From an uncultured Roseateles sp. (lineage in GTDB: Bacteria; Pseudomonadota; Gammaproteobacteria; Burkholderiales; Burkholderiaceae), in contig CAMPJJ010000028.1 in the NCBI GenBank assembly GCA_946886855.1, positions 1 through 52,090 of the forward strand: a DNA stretch of 52,090 bases, written 5' to 3'. The notes beneath the pieces were generated by a model that worked only from the letters and a program-made list of their open reading frames with translations, was not told the origin of the DNA and searched no databases. The position numbers and the translations under genes are program-made. Position 1 is the first letter of the stretch, and each line of letters opens with the position of its first letter. Shown here one piece after another: positions 22,747 to 32,535 of this stretch.

Positions 22747-24714
22747 ATGAGTCGCAGTCACGGCAGTCACGGCAGTCCAGGTGTAGGTCTCCACTTGGTC
22801 AGGAAGATCCTCATGGCCGCCTTGGTCTTCCTCACCGCCCTGGCAGGCGGCGCGGCACATGCGGCCGAGGCCGACGTGCGCCGGGTCTGGCAGATCCTCG
22901 ACTACTTGGCCGTCGATTACTCGGGTGCGGTGCAAGACGGCAAGGTCGTGGCGCAGTCCGAGTACGACGAGATGAGGGAGTTCGCTCAAACCGCTCACGA
23001 CAAGATTGCCGCGCTAGAGAACAAGCCCGAGCGCGCGACGCTGTTGCGGGAAAGCGAAGCGTTGCAGGCCGAGATCGCCGCCAAGTCTGAAGCGAGCAAG
23101 GTCGGCGGGCTGGCCAAAGCACTGGCAAACCACCTGATTGCGGTCTACCCAGTCCCATTGGCACCAACCGCGCTGCCCAACCTGAAGCTTGGCGCTGCAG
23201 TGTACGCAGCCAGCTGCGCGGCATGCCACGGCGTTTCCGGCAACGGCGATGGCGCGCTTGCCAAGCAGCTTGACCCGAGGCCGATCGCATTTACGGATCA
23301 AGGTCGAGCTCGCCAGCGCAGCGTGTTCGCCCTGTATCAAGCGGCAAGCCAAGGCATTGCGGGTACGGCGATGCCCGCGTTCGGGCAACTTTCAGAGGAC
23401 GAGCGCTGGGCGGTGGCGATGTACCTGGGTACCTTCGCGCACGACGACAAGCAGCGTGAGCAAGGGGAGCGCCTCTGGAAGGAGTCGGAGAAGGCCCGAG
23501 GCGAAGTGGCTGGCTTGGACCACTTTGTCCGCATGACGGAAGCGGAGCTTGCTGGCTCCATCGGAGCGGAGCAGGCCGCTGCAACGATGGCCTATCTGCA
23601 TGCGCGTCCCGAGGCGCTTGCCGCGCCTCGCGCAAATCTCGGCTTGGCGCGCGAGCGACTGCACCATAGCGTCGCTGCTTTTAAAGCGGGCAAGCTCAAG
23701 GATGCCGCTGAACTGGCCCTGTCTTCGTACCTGGATGGCGTCGAGCCGTACGAGCAGGCGCTGGCCGCCCGCGAAGGCGCACTCAAGGATCAGATCGAAG
23801 TGGCCATGGGGCAGTACCGATCGCTGATCGCGTCCAAGGTCCCGGCTGTGGAAGTTGAAGCAGCCGCTGCGCGTATTGATGCACTCTTCACTGAAGCGGA
23901 CCAGGTTCTGGCTGCATCGGGGGCGGATGCCAGCGCGGCCTTCTTCGGGAGCCTGACGATCTTGCTGCGCGAGGGCATCGAGGCCCTGCTCGTAGTCGTG
24001 GCGATGATCGCCTTCCTCAAGCAGGCCAAGCGCCCAGACGTGCTGCCATACGTGCATGCGGGATGGGTCGGCGCGCTTGCAGCTGGGGGCGTGACCTGGG
24101 CCATCGCGACCTACGCGGTGTCGATCAGCGGAGCTAATCGCGAGGTGACAGAAGGGCTGTCGAGCCTCTTCGCGGCGATAGTGCTGCTGAGCGTGGGAGT
24201 GTGGATGCACCAGAAGAGCGTCGCTGGTCAGTGGCAGGCGTACCTGCGGGAGCGCATGTCCGCGGCGCTGAACCGCCGTTCTGCTTTTTTCATGTTCGCA
24301 CTCGCCTTCGTTGCGGTGTACCGCGAGGTGTTCGAGACGATCCTCTTCTATGCGGCGCTGTGGGGCCAAGGCAATGACGGCGCGATCCTGGCAGGCTTGG
24401 GAGTAGGCGTACTCTGCTTGGCGCTCATCACGGTGCTGCTCCTTCGATACAGCGCTCGGCTCCCCATCGGCATATTCTTTTCCGTGAGCTCTTGGCTCGT
24501 TGCCATCCTGGCCGTGGTCCTGACCGGCAAGGGAGTGGCCGCACTGCAAGAGGCTGGCTGGATCGCGCCCAGTGCACTGTCCGCGCCGCGTCTGGAGCTA
24601 CTGGGGGTCTATCCCTCAATCATCGGCCTGACGGCGCAGGCAGCCGTGCTTCTGGTTGTTCTGGCGTTTTTCCTCAGGAATGCGCGCCCGAAAGCTGCGG
24701 GCGTCGGCCGATAG
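22747..24714 (+). CDS. pbrT: PbrT-like FTR1 permease fused to a cytochrome c domain
   Basis: A 655-residue membrane protein. A signal sequence (about 20-38) precedes a periplasmic part with the haem c motif CAACHG and a second Met-type ligand region (TAMPAFG). A helical spacer follows. The C-terminal FTR1-type permease (from about residue 400) holds REGIEALLVV and YREVFETILFY, the REGLE-type motifs that bind iron or lead. PbrT of Cupriavidus metallidurans has this layout and is proposed to take up Pb(II). With PbrR and PbrA it forms a reduced pbr set; pbrB, C and D are missing here. Iron uptake with oxidation is the alternative role. Confidence 0.87.
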   Translation: MSRSHGSHGSPGVGLHLVRKILMAALVFLTALAGGAAHAAEADVRRVWQILDYLAVDYSGAVQDGKVVAQSEYDEMREFAQTAHDKIAALENKPERATLLRESEALQAEIAAKSEASKVGGLAKALANHLIAVYPVPLAPTALPNLKLGAAVYAASCAACHGVSGNGDGALAKQLDPRPIAFTDQGRARQRSVFALYQAASQGIAGTAMPAFGQLSEDERWAVAMYLGTFAHDDKQREQGERLWKESEKARGEVAGLDHFVRMTEAELAGSIGAEQAAATMAYLHARPEALAAPRANLGLARERLHHSVAAFKAGKLKDAAELALSSYLDGVEPYEQALAAREGALKDQIEVAMGQYRSLIASKVPAVEVEAAAARIDALFTEADQVLAASGADASAAFFGSLTILLREGIEALLVVVAMIAFLKQAKRPDVLPYVHAGWVGALAAGGVTWAIATYAVSISGANREVTEGLSSLFAAIVLLSVGVWMHQKSVAGQWQAYLRERMSAALNRRSAFFMFALAFVAVYREVFETILFYAALWGQGNDGAILAGLGVGVLCLALITVLLLRYSARLPIGIFFSVSSWLVAILAVVLTGKGVAALQEAGWIAPSALSAPRLELLGVYPSIIGLTAQAAVLLVVLAFFLRNARPKAAGVGR

Positions 24715-24774
24715 GAGCCTTGTCCGGCATTCGCCTGCGGCGGCTTTGAACTTGCCGCTACACTTTCACCACTC

Positions 24775-25158
24775 ATGTTGCGACGCCTTGCTCATCGCCT
24801 GACCGTCACGTGCTACGTGGCGCTGTCGCTGCTGTTCTCGCAGCTGGCGCTGGCGAGCTATGTCTGCCCTCAGGAGCAGGACATGACGGCCATGGCTGAG
24901 ATGGCGGCGTCCGGGGTGCCCTGCGAAGGCATGGACATGGATCAGCCCGCGCTATGCGCGGAGCATTCGTCTGGGGATCCCCAGTCGTTCGAGGCGGTCA
25001 AGGTGCCAACGCTTGCGCCTGCGCTCGTGGTTTCGATGCTGATGGTCAGCGTCGATCTTGGTGGCGACGCTAGCGTGCCCGTCGGGGGCTTGACTCCGAC
25101 GGAGGATCGGGCACCAGCCGATCCACTCTTTCTCTCCACACTCAGACTCCGAGTCTGA
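24775..25158 (+). CDS. Small exported protein at the head of the cusCBA operon
   Basis: A 127-residue protein with a signal peptide (about 1-27, ending LALAS), then YVCPQEQDM, a Met-rich part (MTAMAEMAA), PCEGMDMDQPALCAEH and a hydrophobic segment near residue 85. Proteins with a similar pattern of Cys-Pro, MD-Q and LC-x2-H are common just before cus-type efflux genes. Their role is unknown, and metal binding by Cys/Met/His is plausible. Relatives often have a second Cys after the His, here replaced by Ser. It starts the CusCBA operon, which follows 75 bp later. Confidence 0.55.
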   Translation: MLRRLAHRLTVTCYVALSLLFSQLALASYVCPQEQDMTAMAEMAASGVPCEGMDMDQPALCAEHSSGDPQSFEAVKVPTLAPALVVSMLMVSVDLGGDASVPVGGLTPTEDRAPADPLFLSTLRLRV

Positions 25159-25233
25159 TCAGCTCCGTCGATTGACTGGCGCCGGTGCGGCATGTCCGCC
25201 ATCTGGCCACACTGTCCTTCGTTCGGAGCTCTC

Positions 25234-26466
25234 GTGAACCCAAGAATCATTGTGCGCATGGCCGCCCTGGCCGTCGCTTTGCTGCCGCTGCCCAGCCGCG
25301 GCAACTCTCTCACGCTGGACCAAGCGCTGAGCCTGGCCGTCGAGCGGTCGCAAGCCGCGCAGGCTGCCCGGTCTGGTGCTGCCAGCGCGGCGCAAACGGC
25401 TCGCGCCGCCGCCCAGTTGCCCGATCCCGTCTTGCGCGCCGGGATCGACAACTTGCCCATCTCGGGCAGCGACCGTTTCAGCGGTCGAGACTCGATGACG
25501 ATGAAGCGTGTCGGAATCTCGCAGGAATGGGTGTCCGCAGGCAAGCGCAGCGCACGTCAGGCCGCCGCAGACGCCGCAGTTCATCGAGAGGTCGCCGCAA
25601 CTCACGCGTCGCTGGCTGACGTCCGACTACAGACCGGCATGGCCTACCTGGACGTCTACTTCGCGCGCGCGGCGCTGGGATTAGCCGTCCAGGACGAACG
25701 CCACGCGCATGACGAACTGGAGACGGCGCGGGCTCGTCTGAGCTCAGCCAGCGCGACCAGCCAAGAGGTCCTCGCGCTGGCAAGCGCCCGCGGCTTGGCC
25801 GAGGATGCTGCGGCTGAAGCGCGCCAGCAGCTGGACGTCGCCCGCGCCGCGTTGGAGCGTTGGGTGGGCGTTCCCGTGGATGACGTGGCCGCAGCGGGCG
25901 GCAGTACGGCGCCCAGCGAAGACGCCTATGTGAGTAGGCATCCAGCCGTCGTTGCCGCCCAGCGAGACGTCGATATGGCGCGTTCGGAGGCCGACTCGGC
26001 CCGGATCAATCGCAGCCCCAACTGGTCGTGGGAAGTGAGTTACGGGCAGCGATCTGGATACTCGGACATGGTCTCGGTGGGCGTGAGCATCCCACTGGCG
26101 ATCGCGCCGGCGCAGCGGCAGGACCGCGAACTCGCGGCCAAGCTCGCGCTGGTGGAGAAGGCTCAGGCCCAGCTGGCCGAGACGACCCGAGTCGCTGTGG
26201 CGGAGTACCGGGGGCTCAGCACAGAAGCCGCTCGGTTGGCCGAGCGCGTCGAGCGCTATCGAACGTCAGTCGTTCTCCCGGCACAGCAACGCACGGCCGT
26301 TGCTCTGGCCGCATATCGGTCGAATCAGGCGCCGCTCGCGACGCTCTTCGAATCGCGCCACGCCGAGCTCGAAGCCGATAGGAAGCTACTCGCGCTTCAG
26401 CGCGATCTGAGCCGAGCACAGGCGTCGCTCGTCTTCAAGGCCATCAGCGAAGGAGACCTCCCGTGA
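25234..26466 (+). CDS. cusC: CusC-like outer-membrane efflux channel
   Basis: A 410-residue TolC-family protein of the tripartite Cus complex, forming the outer-membrane exit duct. The chosen GTG at 25234 has GGAG five bases upstream and gives a normal signal peptide (MNPRIIVRMAALAVALLPLP). The ATG at 25192 would add 14 residues without a ribosome site. The rest is two long helical repeats. No lipobox Cys is seen, in contrast to the lipoprotein channel at 7047. The stop overlaps the cusB start by four bases (ATGA-type), so the three Cus genes form one coupled operon. Confidence 0.87.
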   Translation: MNPRIIVRMAALAVALLPLPSRGNSLTLDQALSLAVERSQAAQAARSGAASAAQTARAAAQLPDPVLRAGIDNLPISGSDRFSGRDSMTMKRVGISQEWVSAGKRSARQAAADAAVHREVAATHASLADVRLQTGMAYLDVYFARAALGLAVQDERHAHDELETARARLSSASATSQEVLALASARGLAEDAAAEARQQLDVARAALERWVGVPVDDVAAAGGSTAPSEDAYVSRHPAVVAAQRDVDMARSEADSARINRSPNWSWEVSYGQRSGYSDMVSVGVSIPLAIAPAQRQDRELAAKLALVEKAQAQLAETTRVAVAEYRGLSTEAARLAERVERYRTSVVLPAQQRTAVALAAYRSNQAPLATLFESRHAELEADRKLLALQRDLSRAQASLVFKAISEGDLP

Positions 26467-27992
26467 AGCGCACATCAGTTGTCACTCTGGCTGCGATCGG
26501 CGTCGCCTTGGCAGTTGGAGGCTTTTACGCCGGCCGAGCGCTCAACTTGCCAAGCAGGGACCTCGGTCGACTCGGTGAAGGAACGGCAAGCACCACCACC
26601 GATGCTGATCGCAAGGTCTTGTACTGGCACGACCCGATGGTGCCGGGACGTCGCTTTGACAAGCCGGGCAAGTCCCCCTTCATGGACATGCAGCTCGTGC
26701 CCGTGTACGCCGACGAAGCCGCTGACGCCGGGGTCAAGATCTCCGCTGGCGTACAACAAAACTTGGGCATCCGTATGGTCGCGGCGAAGATGACCGACGT
26801 GTCGTCGTCGATTGACGCAGTGGGCGCGGTGCAGTTCGACGAAAGACTCAACGTTGCCGTTCAGACGCGCATCTCTGGCTACGTCGAGCGCCTGTTCGTG
26901 CGAGCGCCCATGTCCATCGTTCACAAGGGGCAGCCGCTCGCCACGATCTTCGCGCCGGAGTGGCTGGGGCCGCAAAACGAGCTCCTCGCGCTTAAGCGCG
27001 CCGGCGCCGCGCCGGAACTTATCGATGCCGCGAGAGATCGCCTCAAAGCCATGTCCGTCCCCGAAGCGCTCTTGCGTCGCAGCGAGGACGCCGGAACGGC
27101 GCAGGCTCGCTTCACCCTTGACGCGCCTGCCGACGGCGTTGTGGCGGAGCTCGGTGTGCGCGACGGTGCAGCGGTGAGCCCCGGGAACACGCTGTTCCGC
27201 ATCGCAGGTCTTGAGCGCGTGTGGGTGGTGGTCGAGGTGCCTGAGGCACAGGGGGCGCAGCTCGTCCGCGGTCAACGGGTCAGTGCGACGCTGCAGTCCG
27301 ATGCGGCACAGACTTTCGAAGGTGAACTCAAGGAGATCCTGCCGCAGGTCAGCGCCGACACGCGCACGTTGCAAGCGCGCTTCGAGGTCGACAACAGGAA
27401 CGGCAGACTGGTGCCCGGCATGTTGCTGCGATTGAAGATTGCAGCTGCCACCGCATCGCGCCTGGTCATTCCAGCCGAAGCCGTCATCCGTACGGGCGTC
27501 AGGGCCTTGGTCATCGCCCGCAAGGACGGCGGCGCCTTCGAGCGGCGCGAGGTGAAGCTCGGTTCGGAGCTGGGGGGCGACGTGGAGATCCTGCAGGGCC
27601 TGCGTCCCGGTGAAGAAGTCGTGGCCAGCGGCCAGTTCCTCATCGATTCCGAAGCCAACCTGAAGTCGGCACTTGGAGGCATGGCCCCCCCGCCTGGTAC
27701 CCCTAGCACGCTCGGTGCCACGGCTGCGTCCTCCTTACCGGCCGTCCCAGTCGCCACTGGCACCTACGCCGCCGAAGGCACGATTGAGAGCGTCGACGCC
27801 GACAGCATCACGCTGTCACACGGCCCTGTGGCTGCGCTGAAGTGGCCCGCCATGACCATGGCTTTTGGGAAGCCTGCACCGAATGCTTTCGCTGGAGTGA
27901 GGCCCGGTGACACGGTCCACTTCGAGTTCAAACAAGGCAGTTCCACGCAATGGGAGCTGGTCTCGGTGCGCAAGATGGGTGGTGCGCCATGA
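26463..27992 (+). CDS. cusB: CusB membrane-fusion adaptor with C-terminal CusF domain
   Basis: A 509-residue periplasmic adaptor joining CusA to CusC. A membrane anchor (about 5-25) is followed by a heavy-metal-binding segment [19 protein letters not shown] and [13 protein letters not shown], rich in Met. Next come the lipoyl/hairpin and beta-barrel domains (about 90-400). A Pro/Ala linker (about 405-430) leads to a complete CusF domain reading [17 protein letters not shown], with His, Trp, Met and Met all kept. The chaperone is therefore built into the adaptor. The start overlaps cusC, and the stop overlaps cusA, by four bases. Confidence 0.92.
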   Translation: MKRTSVVTLAAIGVALAVGGFYAGRALNLPSRDLGRLGEGTASTTTDADRKVLYWHDPMVPGRRFDKPGKSPFMDMQLVPVYADEAADAGVKISAGVQQNLGIRMVAAKMTDVSSSIDAVGAVQFDERLNVAVQTRISGYVERLFVRAPMSIVHKGQPLATIFAPEWLGPQNELLALKRAGAAPELIDAARDRLKAMSVPEALLRRSEDAGTAQARFTLDAPADGVVAELGVRDGAAVSPGNTLFRIAGLERVWVVVEVPEAQGAQLVRGQRVSATLQSDAAQTFEGELKEILPQVSADTRTLQARFEVDNRNGRLVPGMLLRLKIAAATASRLVIPAEAVIRTGVRALVIARKDGGAFERREVKLGSELGGDVEILQGLRPGEEVVASGQFLIDSEANLKSALGGMAPPPGTPSTLGATAASSLPAVPVATGTYAAEGTIESVDADSITLSHGPVAALKWPAMTMAFGKPAPNAFAGVRPGDTVHFEFKQGSSTQWELVSVRKMGGAP

Positions 27993-30900
27993 TCGCTGCG
28001 CTGATCCGATGGTCGATCGGGAATCGCTTCCTGGTGCTCATTGCCACCGCGATGCTGGTCGCCGCGGGCGCTTGGTCCGTCGCGCGCACGCCGGTGGATG
28101 CGTTGCCCGATCTGTCCGACGCACAGGTGATCGTACGAACGAGCTACCCGGGCAAGCCCCCGCAGGTCGTCGAAGACCTCGTCACCTATCCGCTGACCAC
28201 CACGATGCTCAGCGTGCCCGGCGCCAAAAAGGTGAGGGGTTATAGCTTCTTCGGCGACTCGTTCGTCTACGTTCTCTTCGATGATCGGACCGATCCGTAC
28301 TGGGCCCGGTCCCGTGTGAGCGAAGCGCTTGGTCAAGTCCAGGGGCGACTGCCGGCTGGGGCCACAGCGGTGCTAGGCCCGGACGCGACCGGCGTGGGAT
28401 GGGTTTACGAATATGCGCTGGTCGATCGCACAGGTGCGCACGACCTGTCGCAGCTGCGCGCGCTCAACGATTGGTTTCTGAAGTTCGAGCTCAAGACAGT
28501 ACCGGACGTGGCCGAAGTGTCCAGCTTGGGCGGCATGGTCCGGCAGTACCAAGTCGTCCTAGACCCAAACCGCATGCGAGCGCTCGGCGTGACGCAGGAG
28601 GCTGTCCTGGCCGCCTTGCGCAGTGCCAATCAGGCCTCTGGAGGATCCGTCGTGGAGCTGGCGGAGAGCGAGTACATGGTGCGCTCGCGCGGCTTCCTAA
28701 GGTCGCTAGACGACTTCCGCGACATCCCGGTGAGCGTGGCGCGGGCGACGCCGGTGATGCTGCGGGACGTCGCTTTCGTGCAGGTCGGTCCCGAGATGCG
28801 GCGCGGCATTGCGGAGCTCGACGGCGAGGGTGAGGTCGCCGGCGGCGTGATCGTGATGCGATCCGGCAAGAACGCCCGAACCACGATCGAAGCCGTCAAA
28901 GCCAAGATCGAGGCGCTCAAGCCTGGCCTGCCGAAAGGCGTCGAGATTGTGGAAACCTACGACCGGTCGACGCTCATTGACCGCGCCATCGATCATCTGC
29001 GCGACAAGCTCATCGAGGAGTTCATTGTCGTCGCGGTCGTCTGCGCCGTGTTCCTGTTCCACCTGCGTTCCGCCTTGGTCGCAGTCGTGACCTTGCCCGT
29101 CGGCGTACTGACCGCCTTCATCGTGATGCACTGGCAGGGCCTAAGTGCCAACATCCTGAGCCTGGGCGGCGTGGCGATCGCGCTGGGCGCGATGGTCGAT
29201 GCGAGTGTCGTGTTGGTCGAGGCGGCGCACAAGCACTTGGAACACTTCGAGGCTCGGCATGGGCGATCTGCCAGTGTTGTCGAGCGGTGGGCCCTCATCA
29301 CGGAGGCTGCCGTGGAGGTAGGACCTGCGCTGTTCTTCTCGCTGCTGGTGATCACGCTGTCGTTTCTGCCGGTGTTCACGCTTGAGGCGCAAGAAGGCCG
29401 CCTGTTCTCGCCTTTGGCGCTGACGAAGACCTATGCGATGGCCGCGGCGGCGGGCTTGTCCGTGACGCTCGTGCCGGTGCTGATGGGCTCCCTGATCCGG
29501 GGGCGCATCCCGCAGGAGAACGCCAATCCGATCAACCGACTGCTCATCGCGCTCTACCGACCGGCGCTGGAGGTCGTCCTGAGGTTCCCCAAGATGACGC
29601 TGCTGGCGTCTGCGCTGGTGCTGGCGCTCACCGTGATCCCGCTGATGCGTCTTGGCGGCGAGTTCATGCCGCCACTGGACGAAGGTGATCTGCTCTACAT
29701 GCCGTCTGCGCTACCAGGGATATCCGCCTCCAAGGCCGCGGAACTGCTGCAGCAGACGGATCGGCTCATCAAGACCGTACCCGAAGTGGATCGCGTCTTC
29801 GGCAAGGCCGGCCGCGCCGACACGGCGACCGATCCGGCTCCGCTGGAGATGTTCGAGACTACGATCCGATTCAGGCCACGAGCCCAATGGCGGCCGGGTC
29901 TCACACCGGAGAAGCTCGTCGAGGAGCTCGACCGCGTCGTGAAGGTTCCGGGGTTGTCCAACGTCTGGGTTCCACCCATCCGCAATCGCATCGACATGCT
30001 GGCCACCGGCATCAAGAGCCCGGTCGGCATCAAGGTGTCCGGCCCTGACCTGGCCACGCTGGACAAACTGACGACGCAGATCGAGGCTGCGGTGAAAACT
30101 TTGCCCGGCGTTTCGTCGGCCTTGGCTGAACGCCTGATCGGTGGCCGCTACATCGATATCGACGTCGACCGCGCGGCTGCTGCGCGGTATGGACTTTCTG
30201 TGGCGGCGGTCCAGTCGATCGTCTCGACTGCCATCGGCGGAGAGAACGTCGGTGAGGTGGTGGCCGGGCGCGAGCGCTATCCCATCAACGTCCGCTACCC
30301 GCGCGAAATCCGGGACTCGCTGGAGCGGCTGCGGCAGCTGCCTTTCGTGACAGACAAGGGGGCCACCGTGCTCCTTCAGGACGTCGCCCGCGTGACGGTC
30401 GCGGAGGGGCCGCCCATGCTGCGCAGCGAGAACGCCAGACTGTCGGGCTGGGTGTACGTCGACGTTCGGGGGCGCGACCTGCGCTCCGTCGTCCAAGACA
30501 TGCAAGCCGCGGTTGGACAAGAGGTGGTCATGCCGGCCGGGTATGCCTTGTCTTGGTCCGGTCAGTTCGAATACCTGGAGCGCGCAACGCAGCGGCTGAA
30601 GCTGGTGGTACCGGCGACGTTGGCTGTGATCTTTGTGTTGCTGTACGTCTTGTTCCGCTCCGCAGGTGACGCGCTGCTGGTGATGGCGGCTGTGCCGCTG
30701 TCGCTGGTCGGCGGCTTCTGGCTGGTGTGGGGACTCGGACATGCGGTGTCTGTCGCCACTGCGGTGGGCTTCATTGCCTTGGCCGGCTTGGCGGCGGAGT
30801 TCGGCGTCGTGATGCTGGTCTACCTCAAGAACGCCCACGCGCAGCGCCTGGCGGCCGGCGAAGCGGACGACGAAGCCACGCTGCTCGCGGCAATTCGCGA

Positions 30901-31168
30901 AGGTGCCGTCCTTCGTGTACGTCCCAAGGCGATGACGGTCGCTGTGGTGATGGCCGGCCTGCTTCCGATCCTGCTGGGTGGTGGGACAGGATCGGAGGTC
31001 ATGGGGCGCATTGCCGCCCCCATGGTGGGCGGCATGGTGACGGCGCCCCTGCTCAGCATGCTCGTGGTTCCAGCTGCTTGGTACCTTTTGCGCCGGCGAC
31101 GTACGTCGGCAGGGGGGATATCAAGCCGGTCGGCCACTTCCCGTCCTCTCCAACCAACTCAACTTTGA
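27989..31168 (+). CDS. cusA: CusA heavy-metal RND efflux pump
   Basis: A 1059-residue inner-membrane proton-driven pump of the HME-RND class. The start [17 protein letters not shown] is the usual first helix. Two periplasmic halves and twelve helices are present. HME motifs include [19 protein letters not shown], the segment [13 protein letters not shown] and [16 protein letters not shown], which belong to monovalent (Cu/Ag) type pumps. The start overlaps cusB by four bases. An in-frame start 39 bp upstream would add residues inside cusB and lacks support. It exports Cu(I)/Ag(I) from the periplasm to outside through CusC. Confidence 0.95.
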   Translation: MIAALIRWSIGNRFLVLIATAMLVAAGAWSVARTPVDALPDLSDAQVIVRTSYPGKPPQVVEDLVTYPLTTTMLSVPGAKKVRGYSFFGDSFVYVLFDDRTDPYWARSRVSEALGQVQGRLPAGATAVLGPDATGVGWVYEYALVDRTGAHDLSQLRALNDWFLKFELKTVPDVAEVSSLGGMVRQYQVVLDPNRMRALGVTQEAVLAALRSANQASGGSVVELAESEYMVRSRGFLRSLDDFRDIPVSVARATPVMLRDVAFVQVGPEMRRGIAELDGEGEVAGGVIVMRSGKNARTTIEAVKAKIEALKPGLPKGVEIVETYDRSTLIDRAIDHLRDKLIEEFIVVAVVCAVFLFHLRSALVAVVTLPVGVLTAFIVMHWQGLSANILSLGGVAIALGAMVDASVVLVEAAHKHLEHFEARHGRSASVVERWALITEAAVEVGPALFFSLLVITLSFLPVFTLEAQEGRLFSPLALTKTYAMAAAAGLSVTLVPVLMGSLIRGRIPQENANPINRLLIALYRPALEVVLRFPKMTLLASALVLALTVIPLMRLGGEFMPPLDEGDLLYMPSALPGISASKAAELLQQTDRLIKTVPEVDRVFGKAGRADTATDPAPLEMFETTIRFRPRAQWRPGLTPEKLVEELDRVVKVPGLSNVWVPPIRNRIDMLATGIKSPVGIKVSGPDLATLDKLTTQIEAAVKTLPGVSSALAERLIGGRYIDIDVDRAAAARYGLSVAAVQSIVSTAIGGENVGEVVAGRERYPINVRYPREIRDSLERLRQLPFVTDKGATVLLQDVARVTVAEGPPMLRSENARLSGWVYVDVRGRDLRSVVQDMQAAVGQEVVMPAGYALSWSGQFEYLERATQRLKLVVPATLAVIFVLLYVLFRSAGDALLVMAAVPLSLVGGFWLVWGLGHAVSVATAVGFIALAGLAAEFGVVMLVYLKNAHAQRLAAGEADDEATLLAAIREGAVLRVRPKAMTVAVVMAGLLPILLGGGTGSEVMGRIAAPMVGGMVTAPLLSMLVVPAAWYLLRRRRTSAGGISSRSATSRPLQPTQL

Positions 31169-31181
31169 AGGAATCCTGTCG

Positions 31182-31534
31182 ATGAATGCCAACAACGTGC
31201 TTGTCGCAGCGCGGATCACGCTGCTGGGCGCAAATGCGCAGGCGTAAGGCGCTTCAAACTCCACAGCCATGCCGATGTCCAGCAAGGCTGCAGCTTCGGC
31301 AGCGATGCCGTTGGTGTTGGGTGGGGTGCGTAAGGTCGACTTGGCCAAAAGATTGATCGTCCTGCGACACGGCGACACGGCGACATACCCAACCTCGCTA
31401 TGCCGGGCATGACCATTGGCGTCGACTTCGCCGACAAGAAGCTGCTCGATGGCCTCACGGCCGGCCATCTCGTCGAATTTCAGGCAGAAGTGATCAAGGG
31501 CAAGGCAACGGTGACGGAACTCAAGCGACGCTGA
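31182..31534 (+). pseudogene. cusF: Broken cusF-like gene downstream of cusA
   Basis: A remnant that follows cusA by 13 bp with a good ribosome site (GAAGGA). It opens with a signal-like MNANNVLVAARITLLGANAQA and then a TAA stop at 31245. The same frame resumes with GVRKVDLAKRLIVLRHGD. After this a +8 shift moves to another frame, which reads IPNLAMPGMTIGVDFADKK to a stop at 31532. Removing one copy of the tandem 8-mer cgacacgg (31365-31380) restores the frame. Both lesions must be repaired to give a CusF. The copper motif also has lost the Trp (Met) and the last Met (Ile). Confidence 0.85.
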
Positions 31535-31588
31535 CCGGGATCCCCGGTTCCAGTCGCTCCAGCACCTGCACCTGGCGCACTTCGGACT

Positions 31589-31606
31589 GCGCGCTACCAA
31601 GCGCGC
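31589..31606. repeat. Short perfect hairpin after the broken cusF
   Basis: GCGCGCT and AGCGCGC flank a four-base loop. With no T run after it, it is only a possible weak transcription end for the cus operon. Nothing else is recognised between the pseudogene and the arsR promoter. Confidence 0.35.
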
Positions 31607-31662
31607 CTGAGAGGTCCTCGAATGGGACTGCCAGACATCTCACCAGATCAATTTCTCAGGTG

Positions 31663-31691
31663 TTGCTGTGTTTCATCGATTCGAGTATTCT
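31663..31691 (+). promoter_or_regulatory. Promoter of the ars operon
   Basis: A -35 TTGCTG (31663) and -10 TATTCT (31686) stand 17 bp apart. GATTC and GAATC half-sites flank the -10 and start region and could be part of the ArsR operator. The predicted start of transcription falls at about 31697-31698, on the ATG of arsR. Confidence 0.55.
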
Positions 31692-31697
31692 TTAAAT

Positions 31698-32024
31698 ATG
31701 GAATCAACAGATGTCGTACGCGCCCTCGGCGCACTGGCCCAGCCGCTGCGCTTGCAGGTCTTCCGCGCGCTCGTCGTGGTGGGCGATACGGGTCTAACCC
31801 CCGGTGCCATCCAGGAAGCGCTCGGCGTAGCCCCCGCGACGCTGTCGTTCCACCTTAAGGAACTGGTCGCTTCGGGACTGGTAACGCAGGAGCGTGTGAG
31901 TCGAAATTTGGTCTACCGCGCCGCGTACGCCCAGATGAACGACCTGCTGAGTTACCTCACTGAAAACTGTTGCCAGGGCGCGTCGTGCGCCGTGGAAACG
32001 GCTACATCCAGCTGCGACTGCTGA
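31698..32024 (+). CDS. arsR: Arsenic-responsive repressor ArsR
   Basis: A 108-residue winged-helix repressor. The DNA-binding helix region reads LTPGAIQEALGVAPATLSFHLKELV. The ArsR of E. coli binds As(III) with thiols in this helix (CVCDL), and those are missing here. Instead the C-terminus holds a vicinal pair Cys91-Cys92 with Cys97, then Cys106 and Cys108. A C-terminal Cys-Cys plus Cys site is known from the Acidithiobacillus ferrooxidans ArsR. An in-frame GTG at 31668 would add ten residues but lies within the -35. The ATG at 31698 has no ribosome site and may be leaderless. It heads the operon arsC-arsC-acr3-arsH. Confidence 0.88.
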   Translation: MESTDVVRALGALAQPLRLQVFRALVVVGDTGLTPGAIQEALGVAPATLSFHLKELVASGLVTQERVSRNLVYRAAYAQMNDLLSYLTENCCQGASCAVETATSSCDC

Positions 32025-32037
32025 ACAAGGAATCTTC

Positions 32038-32532
32038 ATGACATCGAGGGTCTACAACGTGCTGTTCATCTGCACGGGCAACTCTGCACGGTCCATCCTT
32101 GCCGAGGGCTTGCTGAACCACCTGGGGCGTGGCCGCTTCCAGGCGTACTCGGCTGGTAGCCATCCCAGGGGCGCAGTCCATCCGCTGGCTCTCAAGGAAC
32201 TGAGCGAGCTGGGTATCCCGACGGACGGCTTCCGCAGCAAGAGCTGGGAGGAGTTCGCTCAGCCGGGCGCTCCCGAGATGGACTTCGCCTTCACCGTCTG
32301 CGACCAGGCTGCTGGCGAGGTTTGCCCCGTGTGGCCCGGTCAGCCGCTGACCGCGCACTGGGGCATGCCGGATCCGGCTGCCGTTGAAGGCAGCGATGAC
32401 GCGAAGCAGCAAGCCTTCCGCGCCGCGGCGGTCACGATGAAGCGCCGGCTGGAACTGATGATGTCCTTGCCGCTCCAGAGCCTGGACGCCATGGCTATCC
32501 ACAAGGAAGTCAAAGACATCGGGACGCGCTGA
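32038..32532 (+). CDS. arsC: Arsenate reductase ArsC, low-molecular-weight phosphatase type (copy 1)
   Basis: A 164-residue cytoplasmic reductase that turns As(V) into As(III) for export. The active loop is FICTGNSARS (Cys-x5-Arg), and a later pair in VCDQAAGEVCPVWPG would carry the disulphide relay. The fold is that of small tyrosine phosphatases, not the glutaredoxin-type ArsC of E. coli plasmid R773. The gene follows arsR by 13 bp with AAGGA upstream. It is one of two tandem copies. Confidence 0.9.
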   Translation: MTSRVYNVLFICTGNSARSILAEGLLNHLGRGRFQAYSAGSHPRGAVHPLALKELSELGIPTDGFRSKSWEEFAQPGAPEMDFAFTVCDQAAGEVCPVWPGQPLTAHWGMPDPAAVEGSDDAKQQAFRAAAVTMKRRLELMMSLPLQSLDAMAIHKEVKDIGTR

Positions 32533-32535
32533 GCC

